64,000 nt of DNA from Desulfarculaceae bacterium (GCA_021737145.1 JAIPEN010000004.1:288723-352722); one strand, 5' to 3'; positions 42,519 to 53,377 are shown, counted from the first letter of the stretch. The notes: a model not told the origin generated them from the sequence alone. A program made the numbers and translations.

Positions 42519-43310
42519 TTACTCGCTGGAGCCGTTCTTTTCAACCATTTTCAGAAACGGCTTGAACAAGTCTATGGGCAGCGGGAACAGGGTGGTGGAG
42601 TTGTTTTCGCTGGCCACCTCCCTGAGGGTCTGCAAATACCTCAGTTGCAGGGCCTGGGGATGGACCGCGATGATCTCCGCCGCCTGAGCCAGCTTTTCGG
42701 CGGCCTGGAACTCGCCCTCCGCGTTGATCACCTTGGCCCGCCGCTCGCGCTCTGCCTCGGCCTGCTTGGCCATGGCCCGCTGCATCTCCTGGGGCAGGTC
42801 GATGTGCTTGACCTCCACGGTGGACACCTTGATGCCCCAGACGTCGGTGTGCTGGTCCAGGATCTGCTGCAGCTCGCCGTTTATCTTCTCGCGCTCGCTG
42901 AGCAGCTCGTCCATCTCCACCTGGCCGCAAACGCTCCTCAGGGTGGTCTGGGCCAGTTGGCTGGTGGCGAACAGGTAGTCCTCCACCTGCACCAACGCGT
43001 TGGTGGGGTCCAGGACCCGGAAGTAGACCACTGCGTTCACCTTGACCGAAACGTTGTCCCGGGTGATCACGTCCTGGGAGGGCACGTCCATGGCCACGGT
43101 GCGCAGGCTCACCTTGGTCATGCGGTCGATGATGGGAATGAGGATGATCAGCCCCGGCCCCTTGGCCTTGATCACCCGGCCCAGGCGGAAGATCACCCCG
43201 CGCTCGTACTCCTTGAGCACCCTCAGGGACACGGCCAGGAACAGTATGAGCAGGATGACCACGGGCAGCAGGCCGCCCAGCAACGATATCAGCCCAGAAA
43301 TAATGCCCAT
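42519..43310 (-). CDS. Slipin / stomatin-like membrane protein
   Basis: 263 residues. One N-terminal membrane helix ([19 protein letters not shown]), then the band-7/SPFH domain with [20 protein letters not shown] and [20 protein letters not shown]. The C-terminal helical part is EQ-rich ([20 protein letters not shown]). Bacterial slipins are encoded with NfeD membrane proteases, as here 15 bp upstream, and are thought to organise membrane microdomains. Confidence 0.94.
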   Translation of the reverse strand: MGIISGLISLLGGLLPVVILLILFLAVSLRVLKEYERGVIFRLGRVIKAKGPGLIILIPIIDRMTKVSLRTVAMDVPSQDVITRDNVSVKVNAVVYFRVLDPTNALVQVEDYLFATSQLAQTTLRSVCGQVEMDELLSEREKINGELQQILDQHTDVWGIKVSTVEVKHIDLPQEMQRAMAKQAEAERERRAKVINAEGEFQAAEKLAQAAEIIAVHPQALQLRYLQTLREVASENNSTTLFPLPIDLFKPFLKMVEKNGSSE

Positions 43311-43325
43311 GATCTCATTCTCCTT

Positions 43326-44636
43326 TTAGGCGATCCGCTTGCTTCCGCCGTTGTCATCCAAAGGCGCCACCTCCACCTTCAGGCCGTGGGCCGCGGTGAC
43401 TTGCACCTCCTGGCCCGGGGCGAGGCCCTTTGGCCCCTGGTAGCGCCACAGCTCGCCCAAGAGGCGCACCCTGGTGGCGTCCACCACCACCGCCCGCGTG
43501 CCCACCAGGCCCTCCACGCCGGTGACCCCCTTGGCCAACTGGGCCTTGCCCGCCAGATAGGCCACCCCTCCGAAGAACACGATCACGCACAGGGCGGTGG
43601 GCACCAGCACGGCGAGCGACACGGCCACCATGGTCTCGCCGGAACGGAAGAGCATGATGGAGCCCAAGATGAGCGAGGCCGCGCCCGCCAGGGACAACAG
43701 GCCATAGGAGGTGATCTTTATCTCCGCGAAGAACAGCACCACGGCCAGGCCGATCAGGGCCAGGCCCGCGTAGCTCACCGGCAGGGCGCTCATGGCGAAA
43801 AAGGCCAATATCAGGGCCAAGCCGCCCACCACGCCCGGGAAGATGGTTCCCGGATGGCTCAGTTCGAAATAGACGCCGGCCAGGCCGATCATCAATAGGA
43901 TGTAGGCCAGATTGGGGCTGGCCAGCAGGCTCAGCAGCTTCTCCCGCCAGCCGGGCGCCATCAGGCGCAGGGTCTTGCCCTTGGTGTCGATGACCCGCTC
44001 GCCCCCGGCCACGGCCACCTTTTTGCCCTGCAGCTTGGCCAGCAGCTCGCCCAGGTCCCGGGCCACCAGATCCACCAGGCCCAGCTCCCTGGCCTGGGCG
44101 GCGTCGAAGCTCTTGGACTCGGTGACCATTTGGCCGGCCAGCTTGGGGTCGCGGCCCCGCTGCTTGGCCAGGCTCTTGGCCAGGGCCTCCAGGTCGCTCA
44201 CCGCCTTTTCGCCCATGGAGCCCTTGATCTCCTGGCCGCCCGCGCCCACCGGATGGGCCGCGCCCAGGTGGGTGGCCGGGGCCATGGCCGCCAGGGGCGC
44301 GGCCAGCATGAGAAAGGCCCCCGCGCTGGTGGCCCGCGCACCGGCCGGGGCGGTGTAGACCACCACCGGCACCGGACTGGCCATGATGGCCTTGACCATC
44401 TGGCGCATGGACGAAACCAGGCCGCCGGGGGTGTCCAAACGGATCACCACCAAGGAGGCCTGGGAGGCGGCCGCCTCCTTGAGGCCCTCCACCAGATAGT
44501 CGGCGCTGCCGGGATTGATGGTGTCGCTGAGCTCCAGCACCCACACTTGTCCCTCGCCCTCGGGCGCGGCGGCCAGGGCGGCCGGGGCGGCCAGGATGAG
44601 GACCGCCAGGGCTATGCTCAGTATCAAGCGGGGCAT
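43326..44636 (-). CDS. NfeD-type membrane serine protease
   Basis: 436 residues from the ATG at 44636 (GGAGGGGCC in front). Signal peptide about 1-22; a ClpP-like protease domain at about 30-215 with VIRLDTPGGLVSSMRQ, the catalytic Ser in GARATSAGAFLMLAA and AAHPVGAGG; four or more membrane helices (about 225-375); and a C-terminal OB-fold NfeD domain (GLVGTRAVVVDATRVRLLGE). The long NfeD1b form degrades stomatin-type partners in archaea; the adjacent slipin supports the same pairing here. Confidence 0.93.
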   Translation of the reverse strand: MPRLILSIALAVLILAAPAALAAAPEGEGQVWVLELSDTINPGSADYLVEGLKEAAASQASLVVIRLDTPGGLVSSMRQMVKAIMASPVPVVVYTAPAGARATSAGAFLMLAAPLAAMAPATHLGAAHPVGAGGQEIKGSMGEKAVSDLEALAKSLAKQRGRDPKLAGQMVTESKSFDAAQARELGLVDLVARDLGELLAKLQGKKVAVAGGERVIDTKGKTLRLMAPGWREKLLSLLASPNLAYILLMIGLAGVYFELSHPGTIFPGVVGGLALILAFFAMSALPVSYAGLALIGLAVVLFFAEIKITSYGLLSLAGAASLILGSIMLFRSGETMVAVSLAVLVPTALCVIVFFGGVAYLAGKAQLAKGVTGVEGLVGTRAVVVDATRVRLLGELWRYQGPKGLAPGQEVQVTAAHGLKVEVAPLDDNGGSKRIA

Positions 44637-44655
44637 GGCCCCTCCGATAAGAAGT

Positions 44656-45345
44656 CTAATTTGCCGGCCCGCGAACCAGGGCCTTGAGATCATTATAGGC
44701 CATGGCCTTGGCCTCGGGGTTGCGAAGCAGATAAGCGGGGTGATAGGTGGGCAGCACCGGCACCCCCAGGGCCTCGGCCCAGCTCCCCCGCAAACGGCCG
44801 ATGGGCGCGTCCGTGGCCAGCAAAGCCTGGGAGGCGGGCCGTCCCAGGGCGCAGATGGCCGTGGGTGCGATCAGCTTGACCTGGGCCTCCAAAAAGGGAC
44901 GGCAGGCGGCCACCTCGCCCGGCTGGGGATCGCGGTTGCCCGGCGGGCGGCACTTGACGATGTTGGTGATGTAGACCTGCGATCGTTGCATGCCCACCGC
45001 GGCCAGCATGGCGTCCAGAAGCTGCCCGGCCGGCCCCACGAAGGGCAGGCCCTGGCGGTCTTCCCGCTGCCCCGGCCCCTCGCCGATGAACATGATGCGC
45101 GCGTCTTCGGGTCCGGCGCCGAACACGATCTTGTTGCGCTGCCCGGACAGGGGGCAGCGGGTGCACTCGCCCAGCCAGCCCCGCACGTCCGACAGCGAGC
45201 CCAGGCTGGGCTTGGGGCTGGCGGGCATGATCTCCGCCATGAGCTGGTCCATCTCGCCCCGGCTGCCCTCGATCTGGGTGAGGCCCAGGCGGGAGCGGCA
45301 GGCCAGGTTGCCCCGCAGGGCCGCCAGCTGGCGGGGGTCGGCCAT
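44656..45345 (-). CDS. Family-4-type uracil-DNA glycosylase (Fe-S)
   Basis: 229 residues. Removes uracil from DNA. The [4Fe-4S] ligands are C-x2-C in GECTRCPLSGQR and two Cys in NIVKCRPPGNRDPQPGEVAA plus CRPF. Catalytic motifs are GEGPGQREDRQGLPFVG (motif A) and the C-terminal TYHPAYLLRNPEAK (motif B). An N-terminal 60-residue helical extension is usual in this family. It ends 19 bp before the NfeD gene and follows coaBC by 4 bp. Confidence 0.93.
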   Translation of the reverse strand: MADPRQLAALRGNLACRSRLGLTQIEGSRGEMDQLMAEIMPASPKPSLGSLSDVRGWLGECTRCPLSGQRNKIVFGAGPEDARIMFIGEGPGQREDRQGLPFVGPAGQLLDAMLAAVGMQRSQVYITNIVKCRPPGNRDPQPGEVAACRPFLEAQVKLIAPTAICALGRPASQALLATDAPIGRLRGSWAEALGVPVLPTYHPAYLLRNPEAKAMAYNDLKALVRGPAN

Positions 45346-45349
45346 GGGC

Positions 45350-46564
45350 CTAGTCCCCTGCTCCCAGCAAACGGGCCACCCGGTCCAGCAGGCGGTGGGC
45401 CACCTCCTGCTTGCTCATCAGGGGCAGGGCCTCCACCTCGCCGTCCGGAGTGAGCAGCTGCACCCGGTTGGTCTCCACCGCGAAGCCGGAGTCGCTGGCC
45501 GCCACGTCGTTGGCCACCATGAGGTCCAGGTTCTTGGCCTTTAGCTTGGCCCCGGCATGGGCCAGCACCCGGTCGGTCTCGGCCGCGAAGCCCACCAAAA
45601 TGGTGTCGCCCTTGTCCGCGCCCAGCCCGGCCAAAATGTCCGGGGTGCCCACCAAATTGCACACCTCCAGGGCCTCGCCCTTTTTCACCTTTTGGGGGGC
45701 GCAGTCCTGGGGCCGGAAGTCGCTGACCGCCGCGGCCTTGATGATCACCCGCTGCGCCTTGGCCCGGGAGTTCACCGCCTCGGCCATTTCCTCGGCGCTG
45801 GTCACCCGCACCGTTTCCACCCCCTCGGGCGGCTCCAGGTGGGTGGGGCCCAGCACCAGGGTCACCACCGCCCCCCGGCGGCGGGCCGCGCGGGCCACCT
45901 CGATGCCCATGCGCCCGGAGGAGGGGTTGGACAGATAGCGCACCGGGTCCAGGTGCTCCCGGGTGGGCCCGGCGGTGACCAGCAGGGGCACGCCCGCCAG
46001 GTCCTGGTCGCTCAGCAGGTCCAAGGCCCGCTCGGCGATGACCATGGGCTCCACCATGCGGCCCGGCCCGTCCTCGCCGCAGGCGGTGCGTCCGGCGGCC
46101 GGCCCCACCACCTGCACTCCCCTGCCCCGCAAGGCGGCCAGGTTGTCCCGCACCGTGGGGTGGCCGTACATGTGGGGATTCATGGCCGGGGCCAGCAGCA
46201 GGGGCGCGTCCGTGGCCAAGAGCAGGGTGGACAAGAGGTCGTCGGCCAGGCCGTGGGCCGCCTTGGCCAAAAAGTTGGCCGTGGCCGGGGCCACCACCAC
46301 CACCTGGGCCCAGCGGGCCAGGTCGATATGGCTGATGGTCGACTCCTGGTTGGCCTCGAACCAGTCGCCGGGCACCGGGTTGCCGGTGAGGGCGGCGAAG
46401 GTAAGCGGCCCCACGAAGCGCTTGGCGTGATCGCTCATCACCACCCGCACCTCGCAGCCCTGCTGGCACAGGCGGCTGGCCAGCTCGGCCGCCTTGTAGG
46501 CGGCGATGCCTCCGGTGACCCCCAGCAGGACCCGGGTCTTGTCGCTGGCTGCTTCCATCATCAC
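45350..46564 (-). CDS. coaBC: Bifunctional phosphopantothenoylcysteine synthetase/decarboxylase CoaBC
   Basis: 404 residues. N-terminal flavoprotein decarboxylase (CoaC) with LGVTGGIAAYKAAELASRL, the catalytic His in STISHIDLARWA and PAMNPHMYGHPTVRDNL; C-terminal synthetase (CoaB) from about residue 190 with VTAGPTREHLDPVRYLSN and VGFAAETDRV. Makes 4'-phosphopantetheine for coenzyme A. Its start overlaps the stop of the lipoprotein gene by 4 bp. Confidence 0.96.
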   Translation of the reverse strand: MMMEAASDKTRVLLGVTGGIAAYKAAELASRLCQQGCEVRVVMSDHAKRFVGPLTFAALTGNPVPGDWFEANQESTISHIDLARWAQVVVVAPATANFLAKAAHGLADDLLSTLLLATDAPLLLAPAMNPHMYGHPTVRDNLAALRGRGVQVVGPAAGRTACGEDGPGRMVEPMVIAERALDLLSDQDLAGVPLLVTAGPTREHLDPVRYLSNPSSGRMGIEVARAARRRGAVVTLVLGPTHLEPPEGVETVRVTSAEEMAEAVNSRAKAQRVIIKAAAVSDFRPQDCAPQKVKKGEALEVCNLVGTPDILAGLGADKGDTILVGFAAETDRVLAHAGAKLKAKNLDLMVANDVAASDSGFAVETNRVQLLTPDGEVEALPLMSKQEVAHRLLDRVARLLGAGD

Positions 46565-47028
46565 TCCACGGTGGGCGCCACCCAGATGGTGACCTCGGTG
46601 CTGAAGGTGTCCTCCAGAATGTTGATCACCGCGGTCTTGCCCTTCTTGGCGAAGAACAGCACCACCCGGGGATACTTGTAGGAGCCCTGCAGGATCCAGT
46701 TGTCCTTTTGCATGGAGTCGATGAAGAAGTTGATCAGGCTCTGTACTTCCAGGTTGTCGGTGAACACCAGCACCCCGGCCTTGAACTTGCCGGCCCGGAA
46801 GATGAGCGAGCGCTTCTTGTCCAGCTTCAGGGCGTTGGGCACCTGGATATCGTCAAAATCGTAGTAGCGCCCGATGGACGCCGGAGCGCCGGCGGGCTTG
46901 GCCTTGCCCGCCTTGCCGTCTTGGGTCTTTTCCGCCCCCACCGGCTGGGCCGAGAAGATGGAGCAGCCAGCCGCCAGCCCCAGGCTGAGGGCCAAAATAG
47001 TGGCCAAAGTGAATTTGCTGAACTTCAT
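46561..47028 (-). CDS. Hypothetical lipoprotein
   Basis: 155 residues. Signal peptide with lipobox LAAGC (Cys 22), so it is expected to be lipid-anchored. After a short Ala/Lys/Gly linker the domain contains IGRYYDFDDIQVPNALKLDK, VLVFTDNLEVQSLINFFIDS and VVLFFAKKGKTAVINILEDT. Similar small lipoproteins (DUF-type, 150-170 residues) occur widely in this phylum next to housekeeping genes; function is not known. Overlaps coaBC by 4 bp. Confidence 0.8.
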   Translation of the reverse strand: MKFSKFTLATILALSLGLAAGCSIFSAQPVGAEKTQDGKAGKAKPAGAPASIGRYYDFDDIQVPNALKLDKKRSLIFRAGKFKAGVLVFTDNLEVQSLINFFIDSMQKDNWILQGSYKYPRVVLFFAKKGKTAVINILEDTFSTEVTIWVAPTVE

Positions 47029-47065
47029 CGGAAGACAACTCCCCGTTAAAAGGGTGGGTTCTCGT

Positions 47066-47587
47066 TTATGACTCCTGGCGGGCGGACAGGACCAGCTCGC
47101 TCAGGGGCTTGCGGGACGCTTCGCCGGTTCCCCCGGCCGGATGCCCCAGGGCCAGCACGGCCATGAGCTGGTGCTCATCGCTCAAGCCCACCACGCCGCG
47201 CACCTGGTCGGCGCTGTTGAGGATCTCCCCCAGCCACACCGCGCCCAGGCCCAGGCCGTGAGCCATGAGCAGCATGTTCTGCAGGCAGGCGCCCATGGCC
47301 TGGTGGTCCTTGGTTTCATTGTACATGGAAGGCAGGTGGATGAAGACGCATATCAGCAACGCCGCGCCCTTTATCACCGCGCCGTAGCGGGTCAGGGGGG
47401 CCAGGGCCGCCTTGCCGTCGTCGCTGTCCACCACCACCAGGCGCCAGGGCTGGTTGTTCAGGCCGCTGGGCGCCCAGCGCCCGGCCTCCAGCACCATTTC
47501 CAGGCTCTCGGGGCTCACCGGCTCGGCCGAAAAGCGGCGCACGCTTCTCCGGCTGGTGATCAGCTCCAGGATTTCGGTGGCGTCCAT
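47066..47587 (-). CDS. Nitroreductase-family FMN oxidoreductase
   Basis: 173 residues. FMN-binding pattern: ITSRRSVRRFSAEPVSPESL, then GRWAPSGLNNQPWRLVVV and LGLGAVWLGEIL, with GHPAGG near the end. Single-domain nitroreductases reduce nitro groups, flavins or quinones using NAD(P)H. The specific substrate is unknown. It is read in the same direction as the lipoprotein and coaBC genes. Confidence 0.9.
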   Translation of the reverse strand: MDATEILELITSRRSVRRFSAEPVSPESLEMVLEAGRWAPSGLNNQPWRLVVVDSDDGKAALAPLTRYGAVIKGAALLICVFIHLPSMYNETKDHQAMGACLQNMLLMAHGLGLGAVWLGEILNSADQVRGVVGLSDEHQLMAVLALGHPAGGTGEASRKPLSELVLSARQES

Positions 47588-47744
47588 GCAAGCTCCTTTG
47601 GCCCTTGCGGCATGTTAACAACGCACCCCAAGGGCGTCAAGCGCCCGGCCTGCCAGGCGAAACACCCTTGCGCCCCCATGCGGACGCGGCTAGACTGGCC
47701 TGCAGGGGCTGGTGTGCCGGCCCCTTTGCGCGCAAGGAGGCGAA

Positions 47745-49340
47745 ATGGTTCTTCGTTGGTTGGCATTGCTGTTGTGCCTGGCCCTGTGCGGGGCCGGAAG
47801 CCCGGCCCTGGCCGCGGACAACGGCGGCTCCCTGGTCATCGGCACCATTGGCGACGCCACCAGCATGATCCCCATGATCACCTCGGACTCGGCTTCCCAC
47901 GAGATGAGCGGCCTGGTCTACAACGGCCTGCTCAAATACGACAAGGATCTCAACCTGGTTGGCGACCTGGCCGAGTCCTGGCAGGTGAGCGATGACGGCC
48001 TGACCATCACCTTCAAGCTCCGCAAGGGGGTGCGCTGGCAGGACGGCAAGCCCTACACCGCCAAGGACGCCCTGTTCAACTGGCGCTTCATGGTGGACCC
48101 CAAGACCCCCACCGCCTATTCCGGGGACTACCTCAAGGTCAAGGACGCGGCCGCGCCGGACGACTACACCTTTGTGGTGCACTACAAGGAGCCCTTCGCG
48201 CCGGGCCTGGCTTCCTGGACCCTGTCCCAGATGCCCCGCCATCTGCTGGAGGGCAAGGACGTGCGGGCCTCGGAGCTAAACCGCCATCCCATGGGCACCG
48301 GGCCCTACAAGTTCCAGCGCTGGGACCCGGGCGCCCGGGTGATGCTCGCCTACAACCCCGACTACTTCGAGGGCCGCCCCCACATCAGCCAGGTGACCTA
48401 CCGGGTCATCCCGGACATGGCCACCATGTTCCTGGAGCTCAAGGCCGGGGGCCTGGACTGGATGGGCCTGAACGCCCTGCAATACCGCCGCCAGACCAAC
48501 ACGGCCTTTTTCAAGAAGAATTTCGTCAAGTACAAGTATTTGGCCTCGGCCTACACCTATCTGGGCTACAACCTGAAAGACCCCCGCTTCTCCGACAAGC
48601 GGGTGCGCCAAGCCCTGAGCTACGCCATCAACAAAAAGGAGCTCATCAAGGGAGTGCTGCTGGGCCTTGGCCAGGTGTGCACCGGGCCCGTCAAGCCGGG
48701 CACCTACTGGTACAACCCCAAGGTCAAGCACTATCCCTATGACCCGGCCAAGGCCAAGGCCCTGCTCAAGCAGGCCGGGTGGGAAGACCGCGACGGCGAC
48801 GGGTTGTTGGACAAGGACGGCCGTCCCTTCGAGTTCACCATCCTGACCAACCAGGGCAACTCCTACCGGGCCAACACCGGGGTCATCATCCAGCAGCGCC
48901 TGGCCGGGATAGGGGTGCGGGTCAAGCTCAGGACCGTGGAATGGGCCGCCTTTATCAAGGAGTTCGTGAACAAGGGCCGCTTCGAGGCGGTGCTGTTGGG
49001 CTGGACCGTCACGCCGGACCCGGACCAGTTCGACATCTGGCACTCCAGCCGGGCCAAGCCGGGCCAGCTCAACTTCACCTATTACAAAAATCCCGAGCTG
49101 GACAAGATCCTCACCGAACAGCGCCGCACCTTTGACCGCGAGAAGCGCCGCGCCCTGATCTTCAGGATGCAGGAGATTTTGGCCGAGGACCAGCCTTACA
49201 CCTTTCTCTACGTGCCCCAGGCCCTGCCCGTGGTGGCCGCGCGCATACGGGGCATCGCCCCCGCCCCGGCGGGCATAAGCTACAACTTCATCCGCTGGTG
49301 GGTGCCCAAGTCCCTCCAAAAGCCGGCCATGACGAGGTGA
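47745..49340 (+). CDS. Peptide/nickel ABC transporter substrate-binding protein
   Basis: 531 residues from the ATG at 47745 (AAGGAGG 7 bp upstream). Signal peptide 1-21 (ending PALAA). Family 5 solute-binding protein with [20 protein letters not shown], then [33 protein letters not shown] and a long two-lobe body. First gene of a three-gene importer. Ligand (oligopeptide, dipeptide or other) cannot be told by eye. Confidence 0.93.
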   Translation: MVLRWLALLLCLALCGAGSPALAADNGGSLVIGTIGDATSMIPMITSDSASHEMSGLVYNGLLKYDKDLNLVGDLAESWQVSDDGLTITFKLRKGVRWQDGKPYTAKDALFNWRFMVDPKTPTAYSGDYLKVKDAAAPDDYTFVVHYKEPFAPGLASWTLSQMPRHLLEGKDVRASELNRHPMGTGPYKFQRWDPGARVMLAYNPDYFEGRPHISQVTYRVIPDMATMFLELKAGGLDWMGLNALQYRRQTNTAFFKKNFVKYKYLASAYTYLGYNLKDPRFSDKRVRQALSYAINKKELIKGVLLGLGQVCTGPVKPGTYWYNPKVKHYPYDPAKAKALLKQAGWEDRDGDGLLDKDGRPFEFTILTNQGNSYRANTGVIIQQRLAGIGVRVKLRTVEWAAFIKEFVNKGRFEAVLLGWTVTPDPDQFDIWHSSRAKPGQLNFTYYKNPELDKILTEQRRTFDREKRRALIFRMQEILAEDQPYTFLYVPQALPVVAARIRGIAPAPAGISYNFIRWWVPKSLQKPAMTR

Positions 49341-49344
49341 CCCC

Positions 49345-50319
49345 TTGCTGACCTACCTCGCCAAACGCCTGGCCCTGATGGTGCCCCTTTTGATCGGCAT
49401 CACCTTTATCAGTTTTTTGATCATGCACCTGGCCCCGGGCAGCCCCACCGACCTGGCCACGGACCTGAACCCCAAGATGAGCGAGATCGCCAAGGAGCGC
49501 CTGACCAAGCTCTACGGCCTGGACAAGCCCCTGCCGGTGCAGTACTGGAACTGGCTAAAGCGCCTGGCTGTCTTGGACTTCGGCCGCTCCTTCGCCCCGG
49601 ACGGCCAGCCGGTGCTCAACAAGATCGCCGACCGCCTGCCCATCACCGTGACCATCAACCTGCTCTCGCTGGCCCTGGTGCTGGTGATCGCCGTGCCCAT
49701 AGGCGTGTACAGCGCCACCCACAGGGGGTCGTTGTTCGACCAGGGGACCACGGTGTTCGTGTTCGTGGGCTTTGCCACGCCCACTTTCTGGCTGGCCTTG
49801 TTGTGCATGATCCTTTTCGGGGTGATTCTGGGCTGGCTGCCCATCAGCGGCATCAAGAGCCTGAACCACGACCAGCTCTCGGCCTGGGGCCAGCTCATGG
49901 ACTACGCCCGCCACCTGGCCCTGCCGGTGATCCTGAGCGCCTTCACCTCCCTGGCGGGCATGAGCCGCTACATGCGGGGCAACATGCTGGAGGTGATCCA
50001 GCAAGACTATATAACCACCGCCCGGGCCAAGGGCCTGCCCGAGCGCCTGGTGATCTACTCCCACGCCCTGCGCAACGCCATGATGCCGGTGATCACCATC
50101 CTGGGCCTGTCGGTGCCCGCCCTGATCGGCGGCTCGGTGATCTTCGAGTCCATCTTCGCCATTCCGGGCATGGGCAAGCTGTTCTACGACTCGGTCATGG
50201 CCCGGGACTATCCGGTGGTCATGGGCGGCCTGGTCATCGGCGCGGTGCTCACCCTGGTGGGCAACCTGCTGGCCGACCTGGGCTACGCCCTGGCCGACCC
50301 CAGGGTGCGTTCCTCATGA
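49345..50319 (+). CDS. Peptide ABC transporter permease, DppB type
   Basis: 324 residues from a TTG at 49345, 4 bp after the binding-protein gene. Six membrane helices; [17 protein letters not shown] at the N-terminus and the EAA-like loop [20 protein letters not shown]. Partner of the DppC-type permease that overlaps its stop (ATGA). Confidence 0.94.
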   Translation: MLTYLAKRLALMVPLLIGITFISFLIMHLAPGSPTDLATDLNPKMSEIAKERLTKLYGLDKPLPVQYWNWLKRLAVLDFGRSFAPDGQPVLNKIADRLPITVTINLLSLALVLVIAVPIGVYSATHRGSLFDQGTTVFVFVGFATPTFWLALLCMILFGVILGWLPISGIKSLNHDQLSAWGQLMDYARHLALPVILSAFTSLAGMSRYMRGNMLEVIQQDYITTARAKGLPERLVIYSHALRNAMMPVITILGLSVPALIGGSVIFESIFAIPGMGKLFYDSVMARDYPVVMGGLVIGAVLTLVGNLLADLGYALADPRVRSS

Positions 50320-51173
50320 GCGCGGGCGGCGAATACCGGGGCCTGTGGGGACAGTTCACCCACAACCTCAAGGCCAACCGCCTGGCCATGGCCGGGCTGG
50401 TGGTGGTGCTGGCCCTGCTGTTCACCGCCCTGTTCGCGCCCTGGCTGGCCCCGCACGACCCCAACGGCATCGACGTGAGCGCCATCCTGCTGCCCCCCAG
50501 CCTGGAGCACCCCTTTGGCACCGACGAGCTGGGGCGCGACGTGTTCTCGCGCATGATCATGGGCTCGCGGGTGAGCCTGGAGGTGGGCCTGGTCTCGGCC
50601 GGGGTGGCCACCATCCTGGGGGTTTTCCTGGGCGCCCTGGCCGGGTTTTACGGCGGCTGGGTGGAGTCGGCCATCATGCGTTTCACGGACATGATGCTCT
50701 GCTTCCCCACCTTCTTCCTCATCCTGGCGGTGATCGCCCTGCTGGAGCCGTCCATAGTGAACATCATGGCGGTGATTGGGCTGACCTCCTGGATGGGGGT
50801 GGCCCGCTTGGTGCGGGCCGAGTTCCTCTCGCTCAAGGAGCGGGAATACGTGGTGGCCGCCAAAAGCCTGGGGGCCGGCGATCTGCGCATCATCTTCCGC
50901 CACATCATGCCCAACGCCATGGCCCCGGTGCTGGTGGCCGCCACCCTGGGGGTGGCCGGGGCCATCCTGGTGGAGAGCGGGCTGAGCTTCCTGGGCCTGG
51001 GGGTGCAGCCCCCGGCCGCGAGCTGGGGCAACATCCTCAACCAGGGCAAGGCCAACATCGAGATCGCCTGGTGGCTGAGCCTGTTCCCGGGCCTGGCCAT
51101 CTTGGTCACCGTGCTGGGCTACAATCTGCTGGGCGAGGGCATCCGGGACGCCCTGGACCCCCGCCTGCACTAA
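50316..51173 (+). CDS. Peptide ABC transporter permease, DppC type
   Basis: 285 residues, start overlapping the previous stop. N-terminal extension domain, then [20 protein letters not shown] and the ATPase-contact loop [20 protein letters not shown], followed by [15 protein letters not shown]. No ATPase gene follows in the window, so the nucleotide-binding subunits must be encoded elsewhere. The 175-bp gap to the next gene holds no ORF. Confidence 0.94.
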   Translation: MSAGGEYRGLWGQFTHNLKANRLAMAGLVVVLALLFTALFAPWLAPHDPNGIDVSAILLPPSLEHPFGTDELGRDVFSRMIMGSRVSLEVGLVSAGVATILGVFLGALAGFYGGWVESAIMRFTDMMLCFPTFFLILAVIALLEPSIVNIMAVIGLTSWMGVARLVRAEFLSLKEREYVVAAKSLGAGDLRIIFRHIMPNAMAPVLVAATLGVAGAILVESGLSFLGLGVQPPAASWGNILNQGKANIEIAWWLSLFPGLAILVTVLGYNLLGEGIRDALDPRLH

Positions 51174-51348
51174 CCCTGCCGACCGGCAAGCGATTGCCTT
51201 TGCAAAGGACTGAGGTTATGCTTACTTAAAGGATGTGATTATCTGACCTTCTAGAGTCGGAGGCGTCCCAGGATTCAGACCTGCCCCCCCAGGAGCGCCA
51301 CCTGCCTTAAGACAATCCTCATGCTTGGTCCGCACTGGGGTTTGCTAA

Positions 51349-53286
51349 ATGGGTCCGCGAAACAAGCGCTATGTCCTATGGCAAGGCGCCACCCTGGCCG
51401 GCACCATCGTGCTGAGCGGCGTCATTCTGGTCGCCGTGCTCAAGTTTCAGCAAGTCTGCCGCCTCTACATCGAGGGCATCACCAAGTATAGGCTCGATGA
51501 CCTCCTCCTGGCCCTGCCCCTGGTTTTCCTGCTGGGGGCGTCACTCATCCTGTTGCGCGCCAACCGGCGCCTGCATGCCGCCGAAGCCTCCCGCCACCTG
51601 AGCGAGAAGCGCTTCCGGGACATAGCCTTCAGCATGGCCGATTGGATTTGGGAGACCGACCCGGAAGGCCGCTACGCCTATTCCTCCACCGCCGCCCACA
51701 ACATCCTGGGCTACGCCCCCCGGGAAATCATCGGCAAGACCCCCTTCGACTTCATGACGCCCGGGGAAGCCGAGCGCCTCAGGCCCTGGTTCCAGGAAAA
51801 ATCCGCGGCCAAAGAACCCATAAAGGACCTGGAAAACTGGGCCCTGGACAAAAACGGCAAGCGGATCTGCCTGCTGACCAACGCGGTGCCGCTGTTGGGA
51901 GAAGACGGGACCTTTCTGGGCTACCGGGGGGTGGACCGGGACATAACCGCCCACAAGGAGGCCGAGGCCGAGCTCCACCGCATGGCCCATTACGACTCCC
52001 TAACCGGCCTGCCCAACCGGATGCTGTTCGAGGAGCACCTGGGAAAGGCCCTGAGCCGGGGCAAGCGGGACCGCACGGTGGTGGCGGTCATGTTCATGGA
52101 CCTGGACCAGTTCAAGAACATCAACGACACCATGGGCCACCCCTCCGGGGATTTGCTCCTGAAAATGGTGGCCGACCGCCTGATCAACGAGATTCGCGAG
52201 ACCGACGTGGTGGCCCGCTTCGGCGGCGACGAGTACGCCATCGTGCAGGCCGACCTCCCGGAGACGAAGGGCATCACTGTCCTGGCCCGGAGAATTCTCA
52301 AGATACTGTCCCGGCCCTTCGCCCTGGAGGGACGCACCATCCACGTCAGCGCCTGCCTGGGCATCACGGTGCAATCCCCTGACCAGCAACGCAGCATCTC
52401 CGAGCTGATGGCCCAGGCCGACCGGGCCCTGTACCGGGCCAAGACCAAGGGACGCAACCGCTTTTTGTTCCACGACCAGCAGATGGAGCGCGAGGTGCGC
52501 TCCCAGGTGGAGCTGCTCAACGACCTGCACCGGGCTTTGGATGAAAAAGAGTTCCGAGTGTATTACCAGCCCCAGGTGGCCATACCCGGAGGCCAAATCA
52601 TCGGGATGGAGGCCCTGCTGCGCTGGCAGCATCCCCAGCGCGGCCTGCTGCCGCCCAAGGACTTCATCCATGCGGCCGAGGACAACGGCCTGATCATCCC
52701 CATGGGAGAGTGGATTCTGCGCGAGGCCTGCAGCCAACTGAAGTCCTGGCAGGTGCAGGGCCTGGCCCACGACCTGCACATCGCGGTGAACCTCTCGCCG
52801 GTCCAGGTGAGCGCCCCGGAGTTTGCCCCCACCATCCGGCGGGCCATCGCCCAAAGCGGACTTTCGCCCTCCTGCCTGGAGCTGGAGCTCACCGAGAACC
52901 TGCTGATGGAGAGCACCCCCGAGGTGATGGAGGACTTGCAGAGCCTGCAGCGGGAGGGCATCCGGCTGTCCATCGACGACTTCGGCACCGGCTACTCCTC
53001 CTTGCAGTACCTGAAGAAGCTGCCGGTGTACAAGCTCAAGATCGCCCAGGAGTTCGTTTTGGACCTGCCCCACAATCTCAACGACGCGGCCATCGTCAGC
53101 GCGGTGATCAGCCTGGGGCTTCGCCTGGATCTGGCGGTGATCGCCGAGGGCGTGGAGACCCCGGAGCAGTTGGATTTCCTCTTGTCCCACGGGTGCCGGG
53201 AGGTGCAGGGATATTATTTCAGCCGGCCCATGCCGCCCCGGGAGATGGTCCCCTTGCTGCGGAGCGGGCGCATCGAGCCGGATTGA
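51349..53286 (+). CDS. Membrane PAS-GGDEF-EAL cyclic-di-GMP protein
   Basis: 645 residues. Two membrane helices near the N-terminus (about 10-30 and 45-66), a PAS domain with PAC segment (about 85-205), GGDEF domain (about 210-375) with the active-site form RFGGDEYAIV at residues 290-299, and an EAL domain (about 390-640) with MEALLRWQHP, ELTENLL, DDFGTGYSSL and VIAEGVET. Both domains keep their main catalytic residues, so the protein could make and degrade c-di-GMP. In the EAL domain the usual KIDxxF reads KIAQEF; the Lys is kept and the Asp is lost. Confidence 0.94.
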   Translation: MGPRNKRYVLWQGATLAGTIVLSGVILVAVLKFQQVCRLYIEGITKYRLDDLLLALPLVFLLGASLILLRANRRLHAAEASRHLSEKRFRDIAFSMADWIWETDPEGRYAYSSTAAHNILGYAPREIIGKTPFDFMTPGEAERLRPWFQEKSAAKEPIKDLENWALDKNGKRICLLTNAVPLLGEDGTFLGYRGVDRDITAHKEAEAELHRMAHYDSLTGLPNRMLFEEHLGKALSRGKRDRTVVAVMFMDLDQFKNINDTMGHPSGDLLLKMVADRLINEIRETDVVARFGGDEYAIVQADLPETKGITVLARRILKILSRPFALEGRTIHVSACLGITVQSPDQQRSISELMAQADRALYRAKTKGRNRFLFHDQQMEREVRSQVELLNDLHRALDEKEFRVYYQPQVAIPGGQIIGMEALLRWQHPQRGLLPPKDFIHAAEDNGLIIPMGEWILREACSQLKSWQVQGLAHDLHIAVNLSPVQVSAPEFAPTIRRAIAQSGLSPSCLELELTENLLMESTPEVMEDLQSLQREGIRLSIDDFGTGYSSLQYLKKLPVYKLKIAQEFVLDLPHNLNDAAIVSAVISLGLRLDLAVIAEGVETPEQLDFLLSHGCREVQGYYFSRPMPPREMVPLLRSGRIEPD

Positions 53287-53377
53287 GAACCGGGCCAATT
53301 GTGCTATCCTGGTTTTTTCGTTGGGCGGCGCGCAACCCAAGCCGCATTGTAAACATCCGTGAAAAAGGAGCCGGCCC

